Source: Neisseria zoodegmatis (lineage in GTDB: Bacteria > Pseudomonadota > Gammaproteobacteria > Burkholderiales > Neisseriaceae). From it: a stretch of 64,000 bases of DNA. A program made the position numbers and the translations under genes. The stretch is from positions 2,294,001-2,358,000 of the forward strand of contig NZ_LT906434.1 of the NCBI RefSeq assembly GCF_900187305.1, given 5' to 3'. Shown piece after piece: positions 8,030-17,226 of this stretch; the stretch's first letter is position 1, and every line of letters begins with the position of its first letter. The notes under the pieces are model-generated. The model had not been told where the DNA came from and made no database searches. It worked only from the letters and a program-made list of their open reading frames with translations.

Positions 8030-10918
8030 ATGAAACGTATGCTATTTAATGCCACGCAAGCCGAAGAGCTGCGCGTGGCGATTGTTGATGGACAGACCCT
8101 TTTGGATCTGGACATCGAAACGCTGGGCAAAGAACAGCGTAAAGGCAATATCTACAAGGGTATCATCACCCGCATCGAACCGTCGCTGGAAGCGTGCTTC
8201 GTCGATTACGGCACCGACCGCCACGGTTTCCTCCCCTTCAAAGAAGTTTCCCGTTCCTATTTCCAAGATTATGAAGGCGGTCGCGCCCGCATCCAAGACG
8301 TGCTGAAAGAAGGCATGGAAGTGATCGTGCAAGTCGAAAAAGACGAGCGCGGCAACAAAGGCGCGGCCCTCACCACCTTTATCAGCTTGGCCGGCCGTTA
8401 TCTCGTGCTGATGCCGAACAACCCCCGCGGCGGCGGCGTATCGCGCCGTATCGAAGGCGAAGAGCGCCAAGAACTGAAAGCGGCTATGGCCGAATTGGAC
8501 GTACCGCGCGGCATGAGCCTGATCGCACGCACCGCCGGCATCGGCCGCAGCGTGGAAGAGCTGCAATGGGACTTCAACTACCTGCAACAACTGTGGCAGG
8601 CCATCGAAGAAGCCGGCAAAGCGCACAACGAACCTTACCTGCTGTTTATGGAAAGCTCGCTGCTTATCCGCGCCATCCGCGACTACTTCCGCCCCGACAT
8701 CGGCGAAATTCTGGTCGACAACCAAGAAGTGTACGACCAAATTTCCGAATTTATGTCGTATGTGATGCCCAATAACGTAGGCCGTCTGAAACTTTATAAA
8801 GACCACACCCCGCTGTTTTCGCGCTTCCAAATCGAACACCAAATCGAAAGCGCATTCTCACGCAGCGTCAGCCTGCCCTCCGGCGGCGCGATTGTGATCG
8901 ACCACACCGAAGCGCTGGTTTCCATCGACGTTAACTCCGCCCGCGCCACCCGCGGGGCCGACATCGAAGACACCGCCTTCAAAACCAATATGGAAGCCGC
9001 CGAAGAAGTCGCCCGCCAAATGCGTTTGCGCGACTTGGGCGGCTTGGTGGTAATCGACTTCATCGACATGGAAAACGCCAAGCATCAGCGCGACGTAGAA
9101 AACGTCTTGCGCGATGCCCTCAAAAAAGACCGCGCCCGCGTGCAAATGGGCAAATTGAGCCGCTTCGGCCTGCTCGAGCTTTCCCGCCAACGCCTGAAAC
9201 CCGCATTGGGCGAAAGCAGCCATATCGCCTGCCCACGCTGCGCCGGCACCGGCGTCATCCGCAGCATCGAATCCACCGCCCTGCACGTGTTGCGCATCAT
9301 TCAGGAAGAAGCCATGAAAGACAACACCGGCGAAGTGCACGCACAAGTGCCGGTTGATGTGGCCACGTTCCTGCTCAACGAAAAACGCGCCGAGCTTTTC
9401 GGCATGGAAGAGCGTTTGGACGTATCCGTTTTCCTGATTCCCAACATCCACCTCGAAAACCCGCACTACGAAATTACCCGCGTGCGTACCGATGATGTGG
9501 ACGACAACGCCGAGCCGAGCTACAAGCGCGTAGCCGCACCGGAAGAAGACGAAAACGCCAAACCTTTCGGTGGCGAAAAAGCCAAAGCCGCCCGCCCCGA
9601 ACCGGCGGTAAAAGGCGTGAAACACACCCAACCCGCGCCGATTGTTGTCGAAACTCCGCCCTCTTCTTCATGGTGGTCAGGCTTCAAATCATGGCTGGGC
9701 AAAGTGTTCAGCGGCGACAAGAAAGAACCCGAAAAAGCGCCCGAAGCCGAGAAATCGGAAAAGCGCAACGGCAACCGTTCCGGCAACCGCCGCCCGTCTA
9801 ACCGCCGCCAACATCCGCGCCGCAACCAGCAGCTGAAACGCCAAGACGAAAGCGTTAAAGAAGAAGCTCCGGTTATCGAAGCGGAAACCAAAGAAAGCGC
9901 GAAAGAAAGCACCCGCGAGCCGCGCGGCAACCGTCGCGGTCAAAACGACAACCGCGAACGCAACCGTCAAAGCCAAGCCGCTTCGGAAAGCCGTCAAAAC
10001 GAAAGCGAAACCAAACCGGCCGCAAAAGAAAACGGCAACAACGAGCAACGCCAAGACAACCGCCGCCGCAACCGTGCTGAAAAGCCTGCAACTCCGGCCG
10101 TAAACGCGCTTGCAGCCACTGCTGACAATGCACCGGAAACCGTTGCGGTTGCCACTGCCGAACCCGTGCGCACCGAAAAAGCAGACGGCAAAGAAAGGGA
10201 AAGCCGTTCTTCCCGCCAAGAGCGCGGCCGCAACCGTGACCGCGACCAACGCGACCGCCGCAACAGCAGCAAAAAACGCAACATCCCGTCTGCCGCCAAA
10301 ATCGAGCAATATTTAAGCATTGCCGAAGCTGCCGACAAAGTTCGCTTTGCCGTTGCGCATGTATTCGGAGAAGCCGAAGAAACGCCGCTGGCCGTTGCTG
10401 TGTCCGCGCCGTTGGCAGAAACCAATGCAGCCGTTGCCGCCGAAGCAGACAACCGTCCGCTGGTGGTAGTGGTGCCTGAAATCGAAACCGATACTGCCGA
10501 AGCCGCACCTGCGCCTGCGCTGTTTGCCGTCGAAAGCGCTGCCCCCGCCGCAGCCGTAGAAGCTGTTACCGCGTCCGAACAAAGCATCATTGAAACGGCC
10601 GTAGCCAATGCGGAAGAAGCATTAAGCAAAGTCATCGGCATCACGCATATCGAAGAAACGCCTGAAGCTGAATCTGGCGCAGCCGTTCCAGCCGCTGAGT
10701 CTTTGGCAAAACCCGCTGAAACCGCCGCAGCAAGCGTTTCAGACGGCCTCGACTTAGGCGGTTTGGTGTTGGTACAAACCCGCGCCGATGCTTTGGAAGC
10801 CGCCGCCGAATGGTCGCAGCCGGAAACCGCAATCGGCCTGAGACGCGCCGACATGCCCAAGGCAGTAGAAACTTCTGTCAGCGATACTCCGCTGGTGCAA
10901 GTGGAAACCCAAAAGTAA
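8030..10918 (+). CDS. rne: Ribonuclease E
   Basis: 962 residues from the ATG at 8030 (GAGGT 5 nt upstream); an ATG seven codons earlier has no ribosome site. RNase E is the essential single-strand endonuclease of mRNA decay and rRNA/tRNA processing and the scaffold of the degradosome. It shows MKRMLFNATQAEELR, the S1 domain (~35-120), the 5' sensor/RNase H region, the DNase-I-like catalytic domain with VSIDVNSARAT and VVIDFIDM (metal-binding Asp residues), and the Zn-link CPRC. Residues ~500-960 are low-complexity: Arg/Asn-rich RNA-binding tracts (RNGNRSGNRRPSNRR) then a Glu/Ala/Pro-rich tail, poorly conserved as in other RNase Es. RraA, a protein inhibitor of RNase E, is encoded at 44 kb. 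Confidence 0.96.
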   Translation: MKRMLFNATQAEELRVAIVDGQTLLDLDIETLGKEQRKGNIYKGIITRIEPSLEACFVDYGTDRHGFLPFKEVSRSYFQDYEGGRARIQDVLKEGMEVIVQVEKDERGNKGAALTTFISLAGRYLVLMPNNPRGGGVSRRIEGEERQELKAAMAELDVPRGMSLIARTAGIGRSVEELQWDFNYLQQLWQAIEEAGKAHNEPYLLFMESSLLIRAIRDYFRPDIGEILVDNQEVYDQISEFMSYVMPNNVGRLKLYKDHTPLFSRFQIEHQIESAFSRSVSLPSGGAIVIDHTEALVSIDVNSARATRGADIEDTAFKTNMEAAEEVARQMRLRDLGGLVVIDFIDMENAKHQRDVENVLRDALKKDRARVQMGKLSRFGLLELSRQRLKPALGESSHIACPRCAGTGVIRSIESTALHVLRIIQEEAMKDNTGEVHAQVPVDVATFLLNEKRAELFGMEERLDVSVFLIPNIHLENPHYEITRVRTDDVDDNAEPSYKRVAAPEEDENAKPFGGEKAKAARPEPAVKGVKHTQPAPIVVETPPSSSWWSGFKSWLGKVFSGDKKEPEKAPEAEKSEKRNGNRSGNRRPSNRRQHPRRNQQLKRQDESVKEEAPVIEAETKESAKESTREPRGNRRGQNDNRERNRQSQAASESRQNESETKPAAKENGNNEQRQDNRRRNRAEKPATPAVNALAATADNAPETVAVATAEPVRTEKADGKERESRSSRQERGRNRDRDQRDRRNSSKKRNIPSAAKIEQYLSIAEAADKVRFAVAHVFGEAEETPLAVAVSAPLAETNAAVAAEADNRPLVVVVPEIETDTAEAAPAPALFAVESAAPAAAVEAVTASEQSIIETAVANAEEALSKVIGITHIEETPEAESGAAVPAAESLAKPAETAAASVSDGLDLGGLVLVQTRADALEAAAEWSQPETAIGLRRADMPKAVETSVSDTPLVQVETQK

Positions 10919-10936
10919 CAGGCATTCTTGTCCTAT

Positions 10937-10967
10937 CCAGCCCGACTGCCAGCGCGGTCGGGCTTTT
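10937..10967 (+). terminator. Rho-independent terminator of rne
   Basis: AGCCCGAC and GTCGGGCT stems followed by TTTAT, directly after the rne stop. A second, DUS-based inverted repeat follows at 10987-11017. Confidence 0.75.
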
Positions 10968-10986
10968 ATCATCCGGCAATAAACGT

Positions 10987-11017
10987 GAGGCCGTCTGAAA
11001 ATATTTCAGACGGCCTC
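10987..11017. terminator. Inverted DUS pair downstream of rne
   Basis: GAGGCCGTCTGAAA and its complement form a near-perfect stem. It is probably a back-up terminator as well as an uptake site. Confidence 0.5.
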
Positions 11018-11198
11018 TCTTCATCAAATTGCATTTTTGCCTGCCGTTTACATTCGGCACATTTCGGCTATGTCAAAGAATCTTTTATAAAATTTGCTTT
11101 TCCGCTTTGTCTTTCAGTATGATAAGCGCAGCTGCAAACGCAGGATTTTGCGCTGTTTTCCACTTCCGGGCTACCGTTTATCTTAAAGAGGAATGGCC

Positions 11199-12002
11199 AT
11201 GAAAAAATATCAAAAATGGTTGGGTTTAACCCTGATTGCGCTGCTGTCGGCGTGCGCGGGGCAACAAGCGCCCGTCGAATCTCCGCTTTCGTCTTCTACC
11301 CAATCTATCGACACTGCACCTCAAGCTGCCGCGCAGAGCATGAACGTGTCCAAACTGTCGTACGAAAGTGCGGCGACAAACCGTTCCGTGCGATCGTCCG
11401 AACGCTTGGGCACGCAATGGGGCGATGAAGTCAGCTCGTATGTTACCCAAGTGGATTTACGCCGCACCAGCGAAACCCCGATTGCGGAAACCGCCGTCCG
11501 CTATGCCGATAAGCATTACAGAGGCCGCGGCATCAATGAAATCTCACTCGCGGCAGGAAAAATCGGCTTCTTCGTTGAAAGCGACAGCCGCCGACGCCTG
11601 CCCATCTTTCGCACCGAAGGACAATACTTCCTGCAAGGAAAAGCCGGCCAAGCCTACCGTTTGGTGTACCGCAACCATACCGACAAAACGTATGAAATCG
11701 TGGCTTCGGTTGACGGCATCGACGTGATCAGCGGCAAAGCGGCCAGCCGTTATCATGCCGGCTATGTGTTGAAACCCAAAGGCACTTTGGTGATTGAAGG
11801 CTTCCGCAAGAGTGATTCGGCAGTGGCTTCATTTATTTTCAGTAAGCCTGCGGACGCTTACGCCGCCAACACGCCCGCCGGTTCGATTGCCAACACCGGC
11901 ATCATCGGCACGGTGGTTTACGAGCTGTACGACCCCAACCGCCGCATCGGAGAGCCACAACCCTTCCCTGCCGACAACGGCTATGCTCCGCCGCCGCGTT
12001 GA
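11199..12002 (+). CDS. Putative outer-membrane lipoprotein, unknown function
   Basis: 267 residues from the ATG at 11199. The ATG six bases earlier would leave no space after the AAAGAGGA ribosome site. The N-terminus is a lipoprotein signal (MKKYQKWLGLTLIALLSAC, lipid Cys ~19), followed by a Ser/Gln-rich linker to ~60. A globular domain (~75-230) has alternating strands and no family motif I recognise. The C-terminus is Pro-rich (EPQPFPADNGYAPPPR). It stands alone, with an inverted repeat after the stop as likely terminator. Confidence 0.8.
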   Translation: MKKYQKWLGLTLIALLSACAGQQAPVESPLSSSTQSIDTAPQAAAQSMNVSKLSYESAATNRSVRSSERLGTQWGDEVSSYVTQVDLRRTSETPIAETAVRYADKHYRGRGINEISLAAGKIGFFVESDSRRRLPIFRTEGQYFLQGKAGQAYRLVYRNHTDKTYEIVASVDGIDVISGKAASRYHAGYVLKPKGTLVIEGFRKSDSAVASFIFSKPADAYAANTPAGSIANTGIIGTVVYELYDPNRRIGEPQPFPADNGYAPPPR

Positions 12003-12011
12003 TGTTTTCAG

Positions 12012-12037
12012 ACGGCCATTGTTTAGGCAATGGCCGT
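12012..12037 (+). terminator. Hairpin after the lipoprotein gene
   Basis: ACGGCCATTG and CAATGGCCGT (10-bp perfect stem, 6-nt loop) begin 10 bp after the stop, the first arm overlapping a DUS. There is no strong T-run, so terminator activity is uncertain. Confidence 0.45.
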
Positions 12038-12137
12038 TATGCCTGCGCCAAGCAGCATCGGCAGCTTAACGGTATAATCCTGCACATCCATAAAATGCCC
12101 ACCGCCGTCTGCACACCTCACCCAATAAGGAATTGCC

Positions 12138-12389
12138 ATGAACACCGTACAGCACCTCCCAGAGCAGCAAACCTTTATCTTATTGAAAGACAATGAAGAA
12201 GCAGGCCATCTGAAATACGATGTTTCAGACGGCCTGTGGAACATCACCCATACCGTCGTCAATCCCGCCTTCCGCGGGCAAGGCTTGGCCCGCATTTTGG
12301 TGGACGCCGCCATCGCCGAAGCCGAAAAACGCAACATCCCCCTGAAGGCCGATTGCGATTACGCCGCAGCGGTGTTGGCCAAACGCTAG
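12138..12389 (+). CDS. Small GNAT-like N-acetyltransferase (NATD1/YidJ type)
   Basis: 83 residues, the length of the minimal GNAT family (Acetyltransf_CG). The acetyl-CoA pyrophosphate loop is VVNPAFRGQGLARILVDAAIAEAEKR (~41-66), followed by DCDYAAAVL. An AAGGA ribosome site precedes the ATG. The middle of the gene carries a DUS reading as DVSDGLW. The substrate is unknown. rbsK follows after 52 bp, so cotranscription is possible but a functional link is not evident. Confidence 0.82.
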   Translation: MNTVQHLPEQQTFILLKDNEEAGHLKYDVSDGLWNITHTVVNPAFRGQGLARILVDAAIAEAEKRNIPLKADCDYAAAVLAKR

Positions 12390-12441
12390 GCTTGAGGCCG
12401 TCTGAAACTCCGCCCGCTTCACATACAAGGAAACCCGACAC

Positions 12442-13344
12442 ATGCAAACCCCTAAAATCACCGTTATCGGCAGCATCAATATTGACTTGGTTACCGGCTC
12501 CCCGCGCTTTCCCCAACCCGGCGAAACGCTGTTGGGCACATCGTTCGACCGCTTCATGGGCGGCAAAGGCGCCAACCAAGCCGTAGCCGCCGCCCGCTTG
12601 GGGACGGAAGTGTGCATGATTGGTGCCGTAGGCGACGACGGTTTCGGCCGCGAAGCGCTCGCCCATCTCCAAGCGGAAGGTATCAATACAGACCGCATCA
12701 AAACCCTGCCCGACCAACCTACGGGCATGGCCAACATTACCGTGGCCGAAGGCGACAACCACATCATCGTGGTTTCCGGTGCCAATTTCGGCATCACACC
12801 CGCCGACATTGAAGCCTGCGAAGCGCGTATTGCCGAATCAGACGTCATCCTCAGCCAACTGGAAATCCCGATGGATTGCGTGCTTGCCGCCGCCAAACTC
12901 GCCCGCAAACACAACAAACCTTTTGTGCTCAATCCCGCCCCTGCGCAAAAACTGCCCGCAGAGTTGCTGGGATTAGTTACCCTGCTGACACCAAACGCAT
13001 ACGAATTGGCCATCAGCTTAGGGCTTCCCGAAAACACGCCGGTGGAAGAATTAATCAAGCAGGCAGGCGTGCCCGTATTGATGACGAGAGGCAGCGAAGG
13101 CGTTCTCTATAACGATGAAAACGGCAACCTGCACACCCAACCCAGCTTTAAAGTAACGCCCGTCGATACCACCGGAGCCGGCGACACATTCAACGGCGCA
13201 TTTGCCGTCTTCCGCCACTTGGGCATGAAAGAAGCCACCCGCAAAGCCAATGCCGCCGCAGCTTTGTCGGTAACCAAAGCCGGAGCGCAAAGCGGCATGC
13301 CCACCGCGGCCGAGTTGGAAGCCTTCTTAGCCAAACAAGCGTAA
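12442..13344 (+). CDS. rbsK: Ribokinase
   Basis: 300 residues, PfkB family. It phosphorylates ribose to ribose 5-phosphate with ATP. The N-terminal sugar-site signature GGKGANQAVAAARLG (~36-50) and the C-terminal PfkB signature DTTGAGDTFNGAF (~236-248, with the catalytic Asp) are complete. No ribose transporter or RbsR lies beside it, so it may serve nucleoside-derived ribose. An inverted DUS pair follows. Confidence 0.9.
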   Translation: MQTPKITVIGSINIDLVTGSPRFPQPGETLLGTSFDRFMGGKGANQAVAAARLGTEVCMIGAVGDDGFGREALAHLQAEGINTDRIKTLPDQPTGMANITVAEGDNHIIVVSGANFGITPADIEACEARIAESDVILSQLEIPMDCVLAAAKLARKHNKPFVLNPAPAQKLPAELLGLVTLLTPNAYELAISLGLPENTPVEELIKQAGVPVLMTRGSEGVLYNDENGNLHTQPSFKVTPVDTTGAGDTFNGAFAVFRHLGMKEATRKANAAAALSVTKAGAQSGMPTAAELEAFLAKQA

Positions 13345-13400
13345 GCGGATTTCGCAAGTTTGCTGCATATACAGCGACTTATGCTTTAAATACAAAAACA

Positions 13401-13430
13401 GAGGCCGTCTGAAATTTCAGACGGCCTCTT
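13401..13430. terminator. Inverted DUS pair between rbsK and leuA
   Basis: Perfect stem GAGGCCGTCTGAAA with its complement and no loop to speak of. It lies between the converging ends of rbsK and leuA and can terminate both. Confidence 0.6.
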
Positions 13431-13444
13431 GGTTAAACGACGGC

Positions 13445-15235
13445 TTAAATATCGCCTTGAGCCTTCATTTTTTCCGCACCGAATTCCAAACGGCTCAATG
13501 CAGACAGATAAGCTTTGGCAGTAGCCACCAATACATCGGTATCCGCGCCTTGTCCGTTCACAATGCGGTTGCCGCGAGCCAAGCGCACGGCGGTTTCGCC
13601 TTGACTTTCAGTGCCTTCCGTTACCGCGTTCACAGAGTAAAGCAGCAAAGTCGCACCGCTTTTCACCACGCTCTCAATGGCTTTGAAAATCGCATCCACA
13701 GGGCCAGAGCCTGTTGCCGAGGCTTTATGCTCAACGCCGTTCACAGTAAAGACCACTTCCGCAGTAGGCTGCTCGCCCGTTTCCGTCGTGATTTTTTGCG
13801 AAACCAGCTTATAGTTGTCTTGTGACAAATTCACCATTTCGTCAGACACTAAAGCGTGCAGGTCTTCATCGAAAATCTCGCGCTTCTTGTCGGCCAGTTC
13901 TTTAAAGCGCGCGAACGCAGCATTCAAGGCCTCTTCACTGCCCAACTCAATACCCAGATCAGAAAGCTTGGTTTTAAAAGCATTGCGGCCGGAGAGTTTG
14001 CCCAAAGTCAAACGGTTGGTCGCCCAGCCCACCGACTCCGCCGACATAATCTCGTAAGTTTCACGATGCTTCAGCACGCCGTCTTGGTGGATGCCCGATT
14101 CATGGGCAAACGCATTCGCACCCACCACAGCTTTGTTGGGCTGCACCGGATAGCCGGTTACCGTAGAAACCAGCTTCGACGCCGGAACAATCTGCGTCGT
14201 ATCAATGCCCGTTTCCAGCCCGAACACATCATGGCGCACTTTCAACGCCATCACGATTTCTTCAATCGACGCATTACCCGCGCGCTCGCCCAAGCCGTTA
14301 ACTGTACATTCGACCTGACGCGCACCGCCGCGCAACGCTGCCAAAGAGTTGGCCACCGCCAAACCTAAATCGTTGTGACAGTGGGCCGACCATACCACTT
14401 TGTCGCTGTTCGGCGTTTTGGCAATCAGTTCACGGAAAAAAGCCTCTGTGCGGTGCGGAATCGAATAGCCGACAGTGTCGGGAATATTGATGGTCGTCGC
14501 ACCGGCTTCAATCACCGCACCACAGATTTCCGCCAAGAAATCAACTTCGGAGCGTAAAGCGTCTTCGCAAGAAAACTCCACATCATCGGTATATTCTTTT
14601 GCAATTTTGACCGCTTTCACAGCCGCTTCAACCACTTGCTTGGGCTTCATTTTCAGCTTGTGTTCCATATGGATGGGGCTGGTGGCAATGAAAGTGTGAA
14701 TACGGCGGTTCGGCGCGGGTTTCACAGCCTCGCCGGCGGCACGGATATCGCGTTCAACCGCACGGGCAAGCGAACAAACCGTGGCTCGGGTCAAGTTTTT
14801 GGCAATTTCATTGACCGCTTCAAAATCGCCCGGGCTGGCTGCGGCAAACCCCGCTTCAATCACGTCCACGCCGAGTTTTTCAAGCTGGCGGGCAATACGG
14901 ATTTTTTCCTCTTTTGTCATGGCCGCGCCTGGCGACTGCTCACCGTCTCGCAGCGTGGTATCAAAAATAATAACGCGGTTGTTATCCTGTGGCATGGCTT
15001 GCTTCTCCAATGAAGTTTGTTGTTTTAAAAAGGCATTTAAATCCAAAGGGCGCCCCTGCGATTCAGCCAAAGCCGTCAGCTTCTGCAACTGAGCCAACGG
15101 AAGCGAACCACGGATGCGCCATTTATAAATAGCCGCGGTACTCGCCGCATTTTCAGGGTCGTGCTCTTTCAGTGCTTCGGCCAACGCATTCACACCGCCG
15201 AAGTAAGCGATTAAACGATCAATGTCTAATTGCAT
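13445..15235 (-). CDS. leuA: 2-isopropylmalate synthase with N-terminal HTH-like extension
   Basis: The open frame is 596 residues. Residues 81-596 are a complete Leu[17 protein letters not shown] (catalytic Arg/Asp), the HCHNDLG metal site and the C-terminal leucine-sensing regulatory domain after ~470. It condenses acetyl-CoA with 2-oxoisovalerate, the first step of leucine synthesis. Residues 1-80 are foreign to LeuA and look like a short Cro/YdaS-like helix-turn-helix ([28 protein letters not shown]). Meningococcal LeuA, from memory, is ~517 residues and begins at the equivalent of Met81. That internal ATG (14995) has a good GGAGAA site, so both a fused and a classical product, or two coupled products, are possible. 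The frame has no stop between the parts. Confidence 0.9.
   Translation of the reverse strand: MQLDIDRLIAYFGGVNALAEALKEHDPENAASTAAIYKWRIRGSLPLAQLQKLTALAESQGRPLDLNAFLKQQTSLEKQAMPQDNNRVIIFDTTLRDGEQSPGAAMTKEEKIRIARQLEKLGVDVIEAGFAAASPGDFEAVNEIAKNLTRATVCSLARAVERDIRAAGEAVKPAPNRRIHTFIATSPIHMEHKLKMKPKQVVEAAVKAVKIAKEYTDDVEFSCEDALRSEVDFLAEICGAVIEAGATTINIPDTVGYSIPHRTEAFFRELIAKTPNSDKVVWSAHCHNDLGLAVANSLAALRGGARQVECTVNGLGERAGNASIEEIVMALKVRHDVFGLETGIDTTQIVPASKLVSTVTGYPVQPNKAVVGANAFAHESGIHQDGVLKHRETYEIMSAESVGWATNRLTLGKLSGRNAFKTKLSDLGIELGSEEALNAAFARFKELADKKREIFDEDLHALVSDEMVNLSQDNYKLVSQKITTETGEQPTAEVVFTVNGVEHKASATGSGPVDAIFKAIESVVKSGATLLLYSVNAVTEGTESQGETAVRLARGNRIVNGQGADTDVLVATAKAYLSALSRLEFGAEKMKAQGDI
14996..15235 (-). 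other. HTH-like segment fused in frame upstream of leuA
   Basis: Eighty codons from the ATG at 15235 (weak AAGG ribosome site) read without a stop into leuA. The sequence [20 protein letters not shown] and the [20 protein letters not shown] stretch have the spacing of a Cro/CI-like or YdaS-like DNA-binding domain. It could be a small regulator gene whose stop was lost, or a true regulatory domain of LeuA. Confidence 0.55.
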
Positions 15236-15281
15236 AATAAACCTTGTCTAATCATGATTTTTCAGTGTAAGGATGGTGCAG

Positions 15282-15287
15282 ATTATA
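15282..15287 (-). promoter_or_regulatory. Putative -10 of the leuA transcript
   Basis: A perfect TATAAT on the minus strand 47-52 bp upstream of the ATG at 15235. The -35 region is weak, and the surrounding DNA is AT-rich. Its position upstream of 15235 implies that the HTH-like segment is transcribed with leuA. Confidence 0.5.
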
Positions 15288-15447
15288 CACAAATAAGACA
15301 AAATGGAAATAAATTATTTAAACAAATCTGAAAAACCATCATTTCTTGAAATGATTTATACATTTTGTCTAAATTAATTAATGATGTTTCCGACTGATCA
15401 AAAAACATAGCAGACCGAGATATGAATGCACACTAGCCAACAAAAGG

Positions 15448-15484
15448 CTTGAGGCCGTCTGAAATATTTTCAGACGGCCTCAAG
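15448..15484. terminator. Inverted DUS pair 3' of the DSF synthase homologue
   Basis: CTTGAGGCCGTCTGAAA with its complement forms a perfect long stem just after the minus-strand gene at 15502-16344. Confidence 0.6.
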
Positions 15485-15501
15485 TCTTATTGAAAGCACC
15501 A

Positions 15502-16344
15502 TCATTGCCTTGGCACCGCATTCATAAACCTACTGGCCTGCCGATGCACCAGATGCGACATCACCTGCAAATCACGTTCCGTCAATTTAAGTGCTGCATC
15601 CACCCAAATCGTCGTAATATCCATCAGCTCTTTATAAGACACAGGGTTGCAATAATCTTTCACCTTGCGCATGGCCCGATAGCTGTTCGGCGTTTTTTCC
15701 GCCCGCTCGATATAGCGGATCACCTCATCGCGGCCGCACCCGTTTTCCGCCAAAATATCCACCACACCCATCTCAAACATCTGTTCGGCGGTATAAATTT
15801 TGCCGCTCATAATGATTTGCTCAGCCGTTCCCGACCCCACTTTGCGCGACAGCATCGAATAAGCCCCCATGCCTGGAAAAAGGTTAAACATCACTTCCGG
15901 TAAGCCCATGCGGGCACCTTTTTCCGCCACCAATACATTCCCGGCCAAAGCGCCTTCAAAGCCGCCCCCTAAAGCATCTCCCTGAACCAAATTAATGGTG
16001 GTCAGCTCACATTCCAAATGTGTCATCACTGCATAAAGCACATCAATACAATCCGTCGCATAGCCCATCAAGGTATCGCGATTACCTTCTCTGATGGCTT
16101 GGGAAAAAAGCTGCAAATCTCCTCCGAGGTTATAAACGCCGGCAAGAGAAGAAGTCCCTATAATGTATCGGTATTTTTCTCCATCGCTTTGTTTCATCTC
16201 TGCACGCACATCATCAAAATAAGCCAACAAACTCTTTAATAATGTTCGCGTAAAACACGGCAAAGGCTCCGCAGCCATTCTCACCCAACTTGCTTTATAT
16301 GCCTCATCATATGTTACATACATATGTTGATAATGATTACTCAC
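15502..16344 (-). CDS. RpfF-type crotonase, putative DSF-family signal synthase
   Basis: 280 residues, crotonase fold. It resembles RpfF of Xanthomonas rather than ordinary enoyl-CoA hydratases: NLGGDLQLF (72-80), LVQGDALGGGFEGAL (119-133) and MGLPEVMFNLFPGMGAYS (146-163). The two Glu residues known to be catalytic in RpfF (141 and 161 there) are present as Glu130 and Glu150 with the same 20-residue spacing, and the C-terminal ITTIWVDAALKL segment also matches. RpfF makes cis-2-unsaturated fatty acid signals from acyl-ACP. The start is GTG with a GGAGAGGG site; an in-frame ATG lies seven codons on. No rpfC or rpfG sensor gene is adjacent, so the signal role is inferred. Confidence 0.82.
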   Translation of the reverse strand: MSNHYQHMYVTYDEAYKASWVRMAAEPLPCFTRTLLKSLLAYFDDVRAEMKQSDGEKYRYIIGTSSLAGVYNLGGDLQLFSQAIREGNRDTLMGYATDCIDVLYAVMTHLECELTTINLVQGDALGGGFEGALAGNVLVAEKGARMGLPEVMFNLFPGMGAYSMLSRKVGSGTAEQIIMSGKIYTAEQMFEMGVVDILAENGCGRDEVIRYIERAEKTPNSYRAMRKVKDYCNPVSYKELMDITTIWVDAALKLTERDLQVMSHLVHRQASRFMNAVPRQ

Positions 16345-16454
16345 TTAAACCCTCTCCGCTCAATGTAAACCATTAACCATACAAGAGACTTATCCTTTAT
16401 TAAAAGTTCCCAAAATAATTCCCAATCAGCATAAAACTATAAAAACGCAATAAA

Positions 16455-16479
16455 AAAAGGAAACCGAAGTTTCCTTTTT
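16455..16479 (-). terminator. Rho-independent terminator of the thrS-infC-rpmI-rplT operon
   Basis: AAAAAGGAAAC and GTTTCCTTTTT stems with a 3-nt loop, followed on the minus strand by a T-run, 30 bp after the rplT stop. Confidence 0.8.
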
Positions 16480-16508
16480 AAAAAACTCTAACAAGTAGTA
16501 AGCTTGTA

Positions 16509-16865
16509 TTAAGCCAAAGCTGCTTTTGCTTTTTCTACCAAACCGGCAAACGCCGCTTTGTCAAATACAGCCAAGTCAGCCAATACTTTGCGGTCAATCT
16601 CAATAGCAGCACGTTTCAGACCGTTCATGAATTTGCTGTAAGACAAACCATTTTCACGGGCACCTGCGTTAATACGCACGATCCACAATTGACGGAATTG
16701 ACGTTTACGTTGACGACGGTCACGGTAAGCGTATTGACCGGCTTTCATTACAGCCTGTTTGGCAACACGATAGACGTTTTTACGACGACCGCGATAACCT
16801 TTGGCTAAGGCTATTACTTTTTTGTGACGGGCACGAGCGGTAACACCGCGTTTTACGCGTGGCAT
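16509..16865 (-). CDS. rplT: Ribosomal protein L20
   Basis: 118 residues, full length. It binds 23S rRNA early in 50S assembly. The N-terminal basic tail [20 protein letters not shown] and [17 protein letters not shown] are diagnostic. It follows rpmI after 12 bp at the end of the thrS-infC-rpmI-rplT operon. L20 represses its own operon by binding a leader in several bacteria; the 151-bp infC-rpmI gap could host such a site, but I could not draw a convincing pseudoknot. Confidence 0.98.
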   Translation of the reverse strand: MPRVKRGVTARARHKKVIALAKGYRGRRKNVYRVAKQAVMKAGQYAYRDRRQRKRQFRQLWIVRINAGARENGLSYSKFMNGLKRAAIEIDRKVLADLAVFDKAAFAGLVEKAKAALA

Positions 16866-16877
16866 ATTTCAAACTCC

Positions 16878-17075
16878 TTAAGCGTAGGGTAACATTTTAG
16901 CAACAGAAGCCAAATCGCGTTCGTTTACCATAGAGGTACCACGCAATTGACGTTTGTTTTTAGTGGTTTTTTTGGTCAAGATGTGACGTTTGAACGCATG
17001 AGCGCGCTTCACACCGCCATTACCCAGTACTTTAAAGCGTTTTTTAGCGCCCGACTTGGTTTTCATTTTAGGCAT
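16878..17075 (-). CDS. rpmI: Ribosomal protein L35
   Basis: 65 residues, full length, highly basic, with [20 protein letters not shown] and the C-terminal [15 protein letters not shown]. It lies directly upstream of rplT, as in most bacteria. A GGAG site precedes the ATG (GATATGGAGTTAG). Confidence 0.98.
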   Translation of the reverse strand: MPKMKTKSGAKKRFKVLGNGGVKRAHAFKRHILTKKTTKNKRQLRGTSMVNERDLASVAKMLPYA

Positions 17076-17226
17076 GGGATAACTAACTCCATATCATTTT
17101 ATTAGATAAGGCATAAGGGGTTTTAAAGCTGAGTTTAAAAACTTGAAACCCTGATACCACGGTTTTTGCCGTAAATAAAACAGGCTTACTTCGCACGGCA
17201 TCGAAAGCAAGCTGCAAATTATAGCT

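Noticed and set aside
8858..10860. Several long minus-strand frames opposite rne
   Set aside because: Antisense of RNase E; no ribosome sites and no family-like sequence.
17076..17226. Possible L20 leader/pseudoknot between infC and rpmI
   Set aside because: Gap size fits, but no convincing long-range pairing could be drawn by eye.
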